A DNA stretch of 64,000 nucleotides from Ostrinia nubilalis (GCF_963855985.1 NC_087096.1:15314001-15378000), one strand, 5' to 3'; shown: positions 1-10,542, numbered from the stretch's first letter. Notes: generated from the sequence alone by a model not told the origin. Made by a program: numbers and translations.

Positions 1-964
1 AACAGACTACAAGCATCAGATAGAGACCTTGGTAGATAGAAATACCTTTATGATATTATATCTATCTAATTTGCATAAGTAGGTCTCTTGAGACTATATT
101 CTGCAGTTTTTATGGGCTATGAGAAAAAAAATGCTAACAGATTGATTATTTAAGTACAGTTTTTAATTGCATTAAAATTTATTTTCTTCATGCCTTTCTA
201 TAATTTGACATGATCTTTCTATGATTTGGAGCCGCCCTAAAAATTTGCTGCTTATATTCTCGGGTAGGAGGTACGTTGTTAAAAATATTTTATGTAGATT
301 CAAAGTGAAATTTTTAAGAACATAATGTTATGCCAGTAAGAAAATTCCACAGCAGATCACCTCCAAGCTAGCACGTACGGTGGATCGGGAACGAGCACGT
401 ACCTCACAAATGATGTCAAAATAGCACTGATATTTCAGCTTTGGAAAGAAAGAACATGTATTAATTTTGCAAACGGAAAACTTATAGACAATGAAGAACA
501 ATATAACATTTGTAATGAAGAAACATGAGTCTTAGGAAAGTATCCATGGAGTGCAAAATAACGTAGAAGTCACAGCAACGAAACGTAATGACTAATTACT
601 TTGTAGCTTACAACTACATACTATAATACACTCGGCATCAAATAAATCGCACCTCCCGCAACAAGCACTTCTCAAACGTATGCATCCCCACTTCCCACCA
701 ACATTGGTAGCATTTGAAAGCCTAGTTCTAAAATTCATTTCATTAAAGGAATGGTTTTTATCCCAAAAATGTGTTTTTAGAAGGATCCAGAGTCACTTCT
801 TAAAAAAATAGGTAGTTACGCTTGAGCTAATTTTTATGGCTATAAAACTGTAAAGTTGGGATAAATCGCTATCCATCTGTCATCATTATTTGGTTTTATA
901 ACCATAAAATTTGGTCTAATTGATCCCAGAGGTGAGCCCAAAGTGAGGTCTTTTTTCAATTCAC
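1..964. other. Non-coding AT-rich stretch, no gene seen
   Basis: I see no open frame of note, no RNA gene and no clear mobile-element end here. It forms the left flank of the candidate inverted-repeat element that starts at 969. Confidence 0.6.
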
Positions 965-1192
965 ATTTCTGTACCCCCAGTGAAAAGGGATCTAAGTCGA
1001 AAATGGTGATTTTTGGGAAATCGCATTTGAAGTTAAAAAAAATCCTGCTTCGTCGCTATTAGAGATAACTTGGTGAAATATTTTTTAAGTGAAAGGTAAT
1101 GTTAGATATAATTAGGCAGTGTGCCAGTTTGGTAAATATAGCATGTGGTTTATTCGTAATTAAATAAAAACCTAGTTATATCACCATGCACG

Positions 1193-1525
1193 ACAACTTT
1201 ACATTCGTGTAAAGTGATGTAATGGGACATAAATCATTTTACACCACACTGAATTGACCACACGCTAACAAGTGTAAAGTGATACATTTTCCGCCATTTC
1301 TGTTGATAATTTTTTGTTTCTTCAATTTTAGAAAAAGTTGTAAAACAAACATAAGTAATTACACTATGAGGAATCATTATTTCAGGTTATTTAGGGTAAA
1401 TCGTCCAAAAATTGTTACTTATATCAATATACACCAATTTTGTGGTGAGAAAAAAAATGTGTAAACTGATCTAACTAACATAATAGCGATCTAAGTATCC
1501 TAATAATTATGTGTAAAGTGATATA
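1193..1525. repeat. Left subterminal motif cluster (GTGTAAAGTGAT-like)
   Basis: Copies of GTGTAAAGTGAT or close variants occur near 1208, 1272, 1457 and 1510, with one inverted copy near 1236. Together with the mirrored cluster at 3780-4225 they look like transposase-binding or internal repeats of the candidate element 969-4359. The motif CTAAGT also recurs near 990 and 1490. Confidence 0.5.
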
Positions 1526-1889
1526 AGTGGCGATTGTAAAGGAATAAGGCTAGAATTTGAGACTGAATTCTAATTATTTACTCCTTAAATGGTTTTTCTG
1601 ATCTGAAACTACTATTTTATTAATTATTACACCATATACCATGAATGATATCGGCCTAAATCACATACATTATCTCATATTTTAAAGTAAGTATAGCTGA
1701 AGCAATTGTGTAATAAAGACCAGAAACAACAATGGTTTCACTTCAACTAATGAGACAGGAGACAGAGAAAAGTTTGTTTTCTACAATTACCCTATTAGGA
1801 ATTAAACTCTGGACCAGAGATGATGATGTCAAGCTATATTGATTGCCTTTTGGCTACAGGAGGATAATATAAAAGTAAAGTCATAAAAT

Positions 1890-2040
1890 GCATTTGTTTT
1901 CAACAAAGAGGCTTTTAAAAAGCTCTTTAACACGCCCTAGTATTACTTGAACCCTACTTTTATTTTGGGACATAAATGGGCCAGTGCTGAGAAGAAGCAG
2001 CGCAAGAAATTTAGCTACCCTTATCAGCCTCTTCTTAAAT
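1890..2040 (+). repeat. Dispersed repeat (CACGTCCC...AGCAGCGCAAGAAA family)
   Basis: It shares 'AATGGGCCAGTGCTGAGAAG' and 'AAGCAGCGCAAGAAA' with copies at 62740-62870 and 62937-63050, and with a partial minus-strand copy at the window end. I see no coding capacity. This is a widespread lepidopteran interspersed repeat whose parent element I cannot name. Confidence 0.6.
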
Positions 2041-2080
2041 CATAAATAACTTGAAAAAATCGAACTGCCTAAGGCTAGAA
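2036..2080 (-). repeat. Truncated SINE fragment
   Basis: The stretch with 'AAATAACTTGAAAAAATCGA' followed by 'ACTGCCTAAGGC' matches the part just beyond the tRNA-like head of the SINE copies at 61717-61835 and 62230-62540. The tRNA-like part itself is missing here. Confidence 0.5.
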
Positions 2081-2269
2081 TCTTCTTAAATCAATAGAGA
2101 CATGAACTAACAAGACATGTTATACTTGCGAGCTAAGCAGATAAAGTCCAGCCACACATGCCATTTAAATAATTATATACTTTATACATAGTATCCATTC
2201 ATTAGGACTTTCGTAGTTAGTTTTGCAGGGCAATCGAATATTGCACTTAGCCTTTTGATTAGACCATTG

Positions 2270-3620
2270 TGCGCTATTTGTAGTTTATCTTCCTATTCCA
2301 ACCGCTCCAGATCCCCCCAGGTAGCAGCAGCCTATCTAGGTCGCTACAGGCCTTCTGCAGCGACCCTGGAGATTGGAGAATTTGAGCCTGTTGATCTGCT
2401 ACGCTTGTGCACTCCTTGTGCACGTGCTGCGGTTTTTCTTCTGCCTCCATGCATCTTCTGCACAGTAGGCTGTCTGTAACAGCTATATTGTGTAGGTGTT
2501 TGTTTAATATACCTGTTATTACACTTAGGACCTTGCGGATGTTGTCCCTGTTTAGTCTTATGAGGCTGCGAGAGAACTTTTTCGATATATCCACAACTGT
2601 ATCTTTTGTTTGCCTGCATCTTTCACAATCTTTCCATTCTGTGTGATGTTATTTTTCTATTTTGGAGCGCAGCCAGGTCTTGATCTGTGCTTATGGTATC
2701 GGCATTATAATTGTTCCGGACCAAATACAATTATCATTATTTATTATTTATTTAATGACTTAGTAGCGCGTCATGGCATTCCAATATAAGTATTATAATG
2801 TAGTATATTAAGTTGCTTTGTATTGCTTGCACTATCTGAGATTATTTTTATATTCAGACCTCGGATGTCTATGGTTCAACCGCATGGGCTGCTCTGATTG
2901 CATTCTGCTTGGAAAATTGTATTGTGTTTATCTAGTGTTGTTGATATTCTTAGTATATTTCGGTAATTCGAGAAGACACCAGCTCCCGTACCTTTTTGGG
3001 TTTTGGAGCCGTCAGTGTATATCCTAACTTCATTGATTCCAGAGCAATCTTGCGTTTCCGCTGTAAGCTGGATATTATACAGGGAATTCTGTCGATGGGT
3101 GCCTCGGTGAGAGGTATTTCTTTTATTAGGATTTTGTGCAGGATCGTGGAATGTCCTGTCTCCTTGTTTTGCTTCTATATGCCGTTCTTACCTTTAAGTC
3201 TTAGAGTGGCTGCTTGCGCTTCCTCCTGAATGATGAGGTCTAAAGATCTAAGATTCAGAAGGTTCTCAAGTGATGTCGATGGAGTGGTTCTCATACAACT
3301 AGTGGCCGCTATGCTTACTAGGCGTTGCAGGCTTTGGAGTTTTGATCTTGCTGTGGATAGTTGTGTTCTGTGCCACCACACAAGTGATCCATAATAATAT
3401 GTGTAAGAGGGCCATATAACCGACGTGTAGAGCCAAAGTGTTATCTTTGGGTTGAGACCTCATCTACTACCAATGAGTCTCTTGTACTGATGGAATGCTA
3501 TACAGGCCATTTTTATTTTGTTATCGACATGACTCGTCGAGTTCAATTTGTTGTCAAAGGTGATGAGTTTTGTTTGTAAAGAGTTCTGGTGGTTGGAGCT
3601 CTTGTAAATTCTATAATGCA
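2270..3620 (-). pseudogene. Decayed LINE ORF2: end of RT, RNase H, C-terminal zinc-finger region
   Basis: On the minus strand, pieces of a LINE ORF2 C-terminus follow one another in several frames. The 3175-3381 piece reads like the post-RT region of R1/I/jockey-group elements, with 'WWHRTQLSTARSKLQSLQRL' and 'MRTTPSTSLENLLNL'. A YTDGS motif, with the first catalytic Asp of RNase H, is encoded at about 3004-3021. The 2274-2594 piece has 'LNRDNIRKVLSVITG', then a CRRCxEAEEkPQH...C stretch typical of the region after RNase H. Frameshifts and stops separate the pieces, so this is dead sequence. It lies inside the candidate TIR element 969-4359. Presence of an RNase H domain favours the R1/I/LOA side over most CR1 elements; the exact clade is uncertain. 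Confidence 0.75.
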
Positions 3621-3779
3621 CTTATTAAGTACTTTTATTGACAACGTTAGGCACTATGAATTCAATTATATATTTTATTAGTTGATGTTCACCATTATTT
3701 ATTAAAACTATTAACTAAATTTCTTTGATTTATAAACTACGACATTATTTTTTCCTTTAATCTGACGTTTGGGCTAAGT

Positions 3780-4225
3780 TATATCATTTTACACCAAATA
3801 ATTAACCAAATTATTAGTTGCGATTTTCAAATGTTTTTGATCTAAGTAACTTATAACATTTTACACATGTACGAAACTTTTGTGGTTAATGGTATTAGTC
3901 TAATTGAATCATTATACACAAAATAAATAACCTTTTGTCTTTTACTTTTTGTGCTATAAATTAAGTTACATTCTTTTTCACCAACCAACAATACATAGTT
4001 TTTTTTGTGTATATTAATATGAGTCATCTTATATTGTTAATCACAAATTCAATCTGAACAACTTCAATCGTGTAAAAAGTAGTAACACGAGTCATACCTC
4101 TTGACACAATAAAAAATTGAAAGAAGCCTCCGGTACACTTTGTTAAAAGTAGACATGTATCAATATACACGAAAGAAAACTCAAAATTGGTTCACAAAGC
4201 CTTACTTGTATCATTTGACACAAAA
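3780..4225. repeat. Right subterminal motif cluster (ATCATTTTACAC-like)
   Basis: TATCATTTTACACC and looser variants occur near 3783, 3858, 3907, 4157 and 4211. They are the complement of the motif in the left cluster 1193-1525, so the two clusters are mirrored within the candidate element 969-4359. Confidence 0.5.
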
Positions 4226-4424
4226 TTATTTTCTTTTCTATACGTCGTAGAAACATACCGATTAGATACAAAAATAGCTAATTTTTCAGAGATTTACATT
4301 ATGTTATAAAGTCAATTTTGATCTAAGTCGAGTTAGATCCCTTTTCACTGGGGGTACAGATTTATGGTATAATATGTTAATCATTTTTTAAAAAGTTAAA
4401 TGTGTTTTTCTTTAAGGATATTTA

Positions 4425-6249
4425 TTAAAATTTCTGCACGCCATCATTTCCACCCCTGCACATGGGAAACGGTTCGTTGGCCCACGATGCAAAGGAGAAA
4501 GCCGATCTTCTGGGCAAACTCTTTGCGTCCAACTCGACACTGGATGACGGGGGACATGAGCCACCGATTATACCAAGGTGTGAGAGCTGTATGCCGGATA
4601 TCCGGTTCCACCAAAGCTCAGTACGTCTGGCTCTATTTTCCCTGGATATCCATAAGTCGAGTGGGCCCGATGGAATCCCTCCTATCGTGCTGAGGACGTG
4701 CGCTCCAGAGTTAGCACCGGTTTTAACGCGCCTTTTTCGGCTCTCCTACCTCTCTGGCATAGTCCCGACCTCATGGAGGACAGCTTTGGTGCACCCGATC
4801 CCTAAAAAAGGTGACCGCTCAAATCCGTCCAACTATAGGCCGATAGCAATCACCTCCTTGTTCTCGAAGATAATGGAATCCATTATCAACAGCCAGCTCC
4901 TTCGGTACCTAGAGGCCCACCAGTTGCTAAGTGACCGACAGTACGGTTTCCGTGGAGGTCGCTCGGCTGGTGATCTTCTGGTCTACTTGACACATTGTTG
5001 GGCACAGGCGATCGAGACTAAGGGGGAAGCATTGGCGGTCAGTTTGGACATGGCGAAGGCCTTCGATCGGGTTTGGCACAAAGCGCTTCTTTCGAAGCTC
5101 CCTTCCTATGGGCTTCCCGAGAAATTATGCGGATGGGTCGCCAGCTTTTTAGCAGACAGAAGCATTAAGGTCGTTGTCGACAGCAAATGCTCAGACTCTA
5201 TGTCTGTGAATGCTGGTGTCCCCCAAGGCTGTGTGCTATCGCCTACGCTCTTCCTTCTGCATATCAATGATATGCTGCAAATTAGCGGCATTCATTGCTA
5301 TGCGGACGACAGCACGGTTGATGCCGCTTATACCGGCCGCGCAAATATCTCTCGGGAGAACGTCATTGAGAGCCGTAACAAACTTGTGTCCGAAATTGAA
5401 ACCTCCTTGAAGGAGGTCTCAGACTGGGGTCGACGCAATTTGGTCCAATTTAACCCTACAAAGACACAAGTTTGCGCGTTCACCGCCAAAAAGTTGCCGT
5501 TTGTCGTATCCCGCTGTTTCGAGAGCACTCCCCTAACTGCCTCAGCCAATATCGGAATCCTTGGTGTCGACATATCGAGCGAAGTCCAGTTCCGTGGTCA
5601 TTTAGAGGGTAAGGCTAAATTAGCCTCGAAGAAGCTTGGTGTGCTCAATAGATCGAGACGGTATTTCACTCCAGCCCATCGTCTGCAACTTTACAAGGCG
5701 CAGGTTCGGCCTCATATGGAATACTGTTCTCATCTTTGGGCAGGTGCGCCCCAGTACCAGCTTTTCCCTCTGGACCGCATTGAACGGAGAGCAGCTCGAA
5801 TCGTTGACTGCCAGGACATTTCGGATCGGCTTGACCCCTTGGCGCTGCGTAGAGATGTATCCTCACTGTGCATCTTCTATCGCATGTATCACGGGGAGTG
5901 CTCCGAAGAATTATCAGGACTTATTCCTGCCGCCACTTTTCGCCACCGATCTACCCGACAGCACTTCCACCCCCATCACTTAGATGGTTGGCAGTCCACA
6001 ACAGTACGTTTCTCTAGAAACTTCCTGCCCCGTACAACCAAACTGTGGAATGGACTGTCGTCTGCGGTGTTTCCGGACGGATACGACCTGCAAGCTTTCA
6101 AGAGGAGAGCGTATCTTTACCTTAAAGGCCGGCAACGCACCTGTAACGCCCCTGGGTCTGCGGGTGTCTATGGGCGACGGTAATCACTTACCATCAGGTG
6201 ATCCGTCTGCTCGTTTGCCTCCTATCACATAAAAAAAAAAAAAAAAAAA
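4425..6249 (+). mobile_element. 5'-truncated LINE (CR1/Daphne-like) with poly(A) tail
   Basis: The element consists of the reverse-transcriptase part of ORF2, a 50-bp 3' UTR with the lepidopteran motif GGGCGACGGTAATCACTTAC, and an A-run at about 6231-6249. Coding similarity starts abruptly at about 4429 just after a stop codon, which fits 5' truncation during target-primed reverse transcription. I could not find a convincing target-site duplication. It lies 66 bp to the right of the candidate TIR element. Confidence 0.85.
4429..6183 (+). CDS. LINE ORF2 fragment, reverse transcriptase
   Basis: The open frame encodes an RNA-directed DNA polymerase of a non-LTR retrotransposon. Numbering from the ATG at 4462 (573 codons): 'SGPDGIPP' near 67-74, the NYRPIAI motif near 124-130, motif A 'SLDMAKAFDRVWH' with D196, motif B 'AGVPQGCVLSP' at 251-261, and motif C YADD at 280-283. 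All the catalytic aspartates are present. The C-terminal third has the Tyr- and Trp-rich region of CR1/jockey-type elements. Coding similarity extends about 11 codons upstream of the ATG, which is internal to the original ORF; the endonuclease domain and ORF1 are lost. The frame is open throughout, so the insertion is probably fairly recent, but the fragment cannot move by itself. I place it near CR1/Daphne-type elements from memory of lepidopteran repeats; the clade is less certain than the RT call. Confidence 0.85.
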   Translation, partial: NFCTPSFPPLHMGNGSLAHDAKEKADLLGKLFASNSTLDDGGHEPPIIPRCESCMPDIRFHQSSVRLALFSLDIHKSSGPDGIPPIVLRTCAPELAPVLTRLFRLSYLSGIVPTSWRTALVHPIPKKGDRSNPSNYRPIAITSLFSKIMESIINSQLLRYLEAHQLLSDRQYGFRGGRSAGDLLVYLTHCWAQAIETKGEALAVSLDMAKAFDRVWHKALLSKLPSYGLPEKLCGWVASFLADRSIKVVVDSKCSDSMSVNAGVPQGCVLSPTLFLLHINDMLQISGIHCYADDSTVDAAYTGRANISRENVIESRNKLVSEIETSLKEVSDWGRRNLVQFNPTKTQVCAFTAKKLPFVVSRCFESTPLTASANIGILGVDISSEVQFRGHLEGKAKLASKKLGVLNRSRRYFTPAHRLQLYKAQVRPHMEYCSHLWAGAPQYQLFPLDRIERRAARIVDCQDISDRLDPLALRRDVSSLCIFYRMYHGECSEELSGLIPAATFRHRSTRQHFHPHHLDGWQSTTVRFSRNFLPRTTKLWNGLSSAVFPDGYDLQAFKRRAYLYLKGRQRTCNAPGSAGVYGRR

Positions 6250-6867
6250 GCTCTGAAACTATGAATGTACATACAATTACAAGCTTATGGAGTGTTTTTG
6301 CTGTAGTTTGCCGTTTAGCAGAGCTCAAGAAAATTTAAATTTAATTAATACTATAAAAAAGTTCTCATTGACTTTTATTTATTTCATTGGGGAAACATTT
6401 CTTTCATTTCATTTCCATGGAATTGGGATCACTGACCAAATAAAGATACAAAAAAATATTCACCATATCCAATATCTCTTAATATCGCAACTCAACCGGA
6501 ATTTTTCCGTGCCGATCTTCGATTGGTATATTTAGTCACTCGTTAGTATTCTGGGCAACAATGGCAATATATTGTGACCCGTCTCTGCACCAATCAGGCG
6601 AAAAACCAACTTATCCAATAACATAACGGGGGTTTATTCTGGAGATCGTAACGATATTGGTAGTAACATTAATCACAATAAAAAAATGTTTGGAAAAATT
6701 AGGTTCTAAAGCCCGGTCTGTGAGCACGTAGAGTTTTGTCCAATGACCCCAAGCTACCCATCCTTATCGCTCGCGCGTAATTATATTGCTGTCGCGACTG
6801 TGCGACGAGCTGCCGCAGTGAGTGTGCGAGCGCGCCAGACTATATCTACTTATCAACGCAAGGTATT
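6250..6867. other. Non-coding; CpG-rich patch near 6700-6840
   Basis: I see no gene. The stretch 6710-6840 is locally GC-rich ('CTCGCGCGTAATTATA', 'GTGCGAGCGCGCCAGAC') and resembles a dispersed lepidopteran repeat, but I cannot show a second copy in the window. Confidence 0.4.
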
Positions 6868-7018
6868 ATCTTCATCATCATTTCAGCCATAGGACGTCCA
6901 CTGCTGAACATAGGCCTCTCCCAATGATTTCCACTATGACCGGTTGGTAGCGGCCTGCATCCAGCGCCTTCCTACTACCTTTAGGTCAGGGCATATCATT
7001 AAATCAACATCATCATCA
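6868..7018 (+). repeat. Dispersed repeat (CATCAT...GGACGTCCACTGCTGAACA family)
   Basis: It starts with a CATCAT run, then 'TTCAGCCATAGGACGTCCAC', 'TGCTGAACATAGGCC' and 'GGTTGGTAGCGGCCTGCATC'. The same order recurs at 8037, 44820 (minus), 45843 and 60490 (minus), with scraps near 19235 and 61870. The simple CAT/GAT run at one end suggests a LINE-type 3' tail. Confidence 0.7.
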
Positions 7019-8036
7019 GTCTTGTTGGAGGGTATCACTACGCTCTCTATCTTATAAATAAATCCTAAAAATGGCGGGATCTACTTATGATTACCCTGAA
7101 AATTTCGATAAATATAAAACCTGTAATGATTTTCTGATTCGTAGGACACATTTTTAGTATTTTCACTTAGATAAATTCTACCCTTTTATTTTATGGCACG
7201 AAACAAATCGATTGTATTATGTAGAATTTTATATCATCACCAATAACAATATTTAATTTACATTTTTAATGCCTATAATAAGCCATAGGTATTCTAGAGC
7301 GCTCTATAATGAGTCACCTTAAATCTCTTCTCACAATTTAATCTTCCTTAAATATATTAAGTTCAAGTAAAGCCAAATTAAGATTTAGCCTTATTTACAG
7401 GCTGTCTATCCTAATTTAAAATGTAGTCGAAACAAGGGCTGTATTTCGTTAATTAAAAAAGACGCTAAATAATTACAGTTACATGTCGAGTAAATTGTTA
7501 ATGAATGTTAGGGGCAAATTTAATTATGAATAATGGAAGTAGGTATTTACAAAGTTAGAATTTAAACTTTTTCATTAAAACATCGTTTGCCATGCAAGCA
7601 CCAATTAATTGGAAAGTTAACTTTACCTAATCAATTGACTTGCATTTTTTATCAAGTAAAGCAAACTTAAAACTGGAAAAGTCGTAACAATTTTTCATTA
7701 TTGTATTATCAATATACATTTTATTGATTTCATATCTGGTTTTATCTTCTCAAATAGTTAATACTTAGTTTTTTGCTTAAAACTTTAGAGAGTAATAAAT
7801 ACATTATTATTATTGGTACACATTCAATTTCTTTTTGGCAGAACAAAATGACGGGTAAAATTTGGAAATATGTATTGTAATTCACAATAAAATCGTTTTG
7901 CTTCAAAATTCGAACTTCGGACTCTTGGGAAAAGTTGTTAGAGCAGTTAGAATTGTAGAATTAACCCTCGTTGTCTGATCAAGTATAAAAATAACACACT
8001 GCACAAAACCAGGCAGCGATTTGCGACTATCATTAT
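7019..8036. other. AT-rich non-coding stretch
   Basis: No gene, RNA gene or mobile-element end is visible. Confidence 0.5.
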
Positions 8037-8345
8037 CATAATCTTCAGCCATAGGACGTCCACTGCTGAACATAGGTCTCCCCCAAATGATTTGCACAAT
8101 GGCCGATTGATGGCGGCCTGCATCCAGCGGCTTCTGCTACCTTTATGAGGTCATAGGTCCACCTTGAACTTCAACCACACCAACGCGTACAGATTGCCAT
8201 CGAAGGCGCGATCATAGGCCAATGACAGGTCGCGCGATCGCGCAGGCGATGGCGATCTGCACGCATTGGTGTGGTTGAAGCTTTATGACTGGACGTTCTA
8301 CGCTGCGTTTTCCGGTACGTGGATCCACTCCAAAACGTTGCTGCG
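8037..8345 (+). repeat. Dispersed repeat (GGACGTCCACTGCTGAACA family) interrupted by a MITE
   Basis: The left part (8037-8166) and right part (8284-8345, 'GGACGTTCTACGCTGCGTTT') are the two halves of the family copy seen uninterrupted at 44820-45006. The inserted 8167-8283 segment is a palindromic MITE. Confidence 0.7.
8167..8283. mobile_element. Palindromic MITE, about 117 bp
   Basis: The terminal inverted repeat is AACTTCAACCACACCAACGC on the left against GCATTGGTGTGGTTGAAGCTT on the right in mirrored form, and it continues with few mismatches toward the middle (GATTGCCATCG / CGATGGCGATC). It has no coding capacity. It sits inside another repeat, which defines its edges fairly well. The ends resemble those of the MITE at 17181-17315 (both contain ACCAACGCGT), so the two are probably one family. 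Confidence 0.7.
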
Positions 8346-9052
8346 ACTAAATTTAATGCCAATATAATTTCACGAGTTTCACATTCATAGGCTATTTCAA
8401 AAACAAATCACCCTAACGAGATTCGAACGAGGTGCCGTAATACGTAATACGGCCGTGCGAGACGCACCATTCGTATGCGGTCCGCGTGGGCCTCCGATAG
8501 AAAGCGTATCTTACGTTATTAATACAGGGTTTTATTTTTTCATTAAATCCAGCAATATTTATTTTGCTTGTAACTTGCCCTAGAATGTATTTATAGTATA
8601 GAAATTAATAATATAGTAAACATATGGGGCCTTAGTACAAAAACGTTAAACTCGGGATGAACACTGGTTTCAAATGACATTTCTATACTAAATGTCAATT
8701 TAAACTAGAGTCAACTAGAGTTTAAGATTTTTTAATAAGGGGATGAGGTTTTGTTTATAAGTCGAAAGAGCGTTAAAAAGCAATTACCTATTACAAAAAA
8801 ACATTATTTTTGAGATGAAAATATTCAGATTGCTTTGAGTTTAAAATAAGGCTGACTGACTGCGACCATCGTCATAAATATTAATAAACATATATCTTGT
8901 TCAGCAATTATACTCTTTAAACACTACACCAACTGGTACGTTTATGTATTAGCGTTATTTAGATAATAATGTAAAAATGATACATCATGCTCTTTAGAAA
9001 TCTATGAAATTGAATTATTATTTTTTACCTTTACTAGCAGATAAATTAAAAT
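8346..9052. other. Non-coding; weak tRNA-like scrap near 8410
   Basis: The complement of 8410-8440 contains GTTCGAATC, which resembles a pol III B box, but no A box or cloverleaf can be drawn. Nothing else is recognisable. Confidence 0.4.
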
Positions 9053-9300
9053 TACGCCGTGTGATGACGGCAGAGTAGAATACATTAGCCACCAACCCCT
9101 ACTCTTCCCGCGGGTGTCGTAAGAGGCGACTTAGAGACTATACGGGCAGCAGCGATTTCTGATAAACATTAATCTTTTAAACTTCGATCTCCAACCCGCT
9201 GCCAAGCGTGGAGATTATGGCAAAACCCTCCACTTTAGTAGAGGAGGCTCATAGTCCAGCAGTGGGCTGTAAAGGGCTGTTGATGGTGATGATGAAATTA
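9053..9300 (+). repeat. Dispersed LINE-type repeat ending in GAT run
   Basis: Contains 'CCACCAACCCCTACTCTTCC', 'CGCGGGTGTCGTAAGAGGCG' and 'GTAGAGGAGGCTCATAGTCC' and ends in GATGGTGATGATGA. I recognise this as a common lepidopteran dispersed sequence, probably a LINE 3' end. It has no open frame of note. Confidence 0.55.
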
Positions 9301-9872
9301 AAATTAAAATTACTTATTGTATGTTAGTGATAAATGATGTTAACAAGGTCATAATAAAATTAAACAATGCCTCCTTTGTGATACTTGTCTTAAGTCGAAT
9401 GTATTCCGCGAACTTCACTTCATCATCTTATTCAATTACTCTAGACTTGTAACTTCCAGCTCGCTTCAGAATTTGGGAGGTGAACGTCGTAAATTATGTT
9501 AGAAAACAACTTGAATACGTGACTCGCAATTTCTAAATAAATGAATATGTTAAGGAATCATTGGTGTTTCTATAGTACAACTGGAGTTTTTAAGAAAAAA
9601 TTGATTTTTATTATAAAAGGCGACTGTCCTGTTGGTTCCTGGTAGAGAGTTAAATAACCCTATGGTATTAAGTTTTTCGCCTTACGTACAAACTTATAAT
9701 TATAGTAGTTGACACCATTAGTCATTGGTATGGTTTTTATGAGCTGCCAAAAATTTTCCCATAGAATTTATATTATAGCAAAGGGAACTATGTTGTCACT
9801 GGTTTGCAAGCACGATTAGCTATTTATTGATTTCAAAGCTAATAAAATCAAATGTTACAAGATTTGAGAACT

Positions 9873-9950
9873 AGCTAATATTATAGAGCTAAAATAAAGT
9901 GTTGTTAGACCCTTCTAACAACACTTCATTTTAGCTCTATAATATTAGCT
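9873..9950. repeat. 78-bp near-perfect hairpin
   Basis: The left arm AGCTAATATTATAGAGCTAA runs on for 37 bp and pairs with the mirrored right arm with one mismatch around a 4-base loop (CCCT). It could be a very short MITE or a hairpin RNA precursor. It lies 130 bp left of the BEL element. Confidence 0.7.
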
Positions 9951-10075
9951 ACTTACAACCCTTTGTACCTATCTCGGAATTACTGGATTATATTAGTTAG
10001 CCAAAATAGTATTCCTTACCATTATGATCCACGCAGCTAAGCGACTTCAAAATTGGGTCTTACCTGTAACAAAAA

Positions 10076-10080
10076 CAGTG
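10076..10080 (+). repeat. Target-site duplication CAGTG, left copy
   Basis: CAGTG directly precedes the 5' LTR and recurs at 16629-16633 directly after the 3' LTR. A 5-bp duplication is usual for BEL/Pao integrases. Confidence 0.85.
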
Positions 10081-10532
10081 TGTTTCGTACCGAAATATAT
10101 ATATTAGTTTCTTAATTTTAGTTTAAGATAAAACAACACAAACTGGAAGGAATTTGCTCTTTTTCTTAATTGCATTTTTTAATCACAAACTGGCAACATT
10201 CTTTCCAATCCTAAAGAGCTAGGCTCGCGATTGCGATTGCGACGCCCCCCAGTGACGCAAGAGTTTTGAGTTCGGAAGGACGCCCGTGCGCAACAGCGGT
10301 GTGTTCTTTAATTCGGCAACCACATAAGCGTTTGTCAATTTCCAAAATCAAGTGAATCTAATGAGTGCGGGATCCAGCCCCTATGGAACTATGGTCTTTT
10401 TCATCAATATGTGCTAATACTTCACAAACAAACTGCATTTCGGAGATACGCCGGGCCCGGCTGAGCACGCGGCTGGCACTGTGGAAAAGAGGTTTGTTCG
10501 CCGTTTGTTTTGAAAATTTAGTATAGCTAACA
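10081..10532 (+). repeat. 5' LTR
   Basis: 452 bp, starting TGTTTCGTACCGAAATATAT and ending TATAGCTAACA. The ATATATAT stretch near 10095 is a possible TATA element; a GC-rich block (GATTGCGATTGCGACGCCCC) lies near 10225-10245. It appears identical to the 3' LTR. Confidence 0.92.
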
Positions 10533-10542
10533 TATTATTTGT

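Larger units (their letters stand above)
969..4359. mobile_element. Candidate 3.4-kb TIR DNA transposon (no transposase seen)
   Basis: Seen: the ends form a 32-bp inverted repeat with one mismatch. The left arm is 969-1000 and begins CTGTACCCCCAGTG; the right arm is 4328-4359. Both ends are followed outside by ATTT (965-968 and 4360-4363), which fits a 4-bp target-site duplication. Inside each end lie several copies of a short motif resembling GTGTAAAGTGAT, mostly direct on the left and as the complement on the right, as in the subterminal repeats of many DNA transposons. The interior holds a dispersed repeat, a SINE fragment and a decayed LINE, and no transposase frame that I recognise. Inference: a non-autonomous class II element that later received other insertions. 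I cannot assign a superfamily; 4-bp TSDs occur in more than one. Chance pairing of a 32-bp repeat at this distance is unlikely. Confidence 0.6.

Noticed and set aside
8405..8445. tRNA or SINE on the minus strand
   Set aside because: Only a B-box-like GTTCGAATC is present; no A box or cloverleaf.
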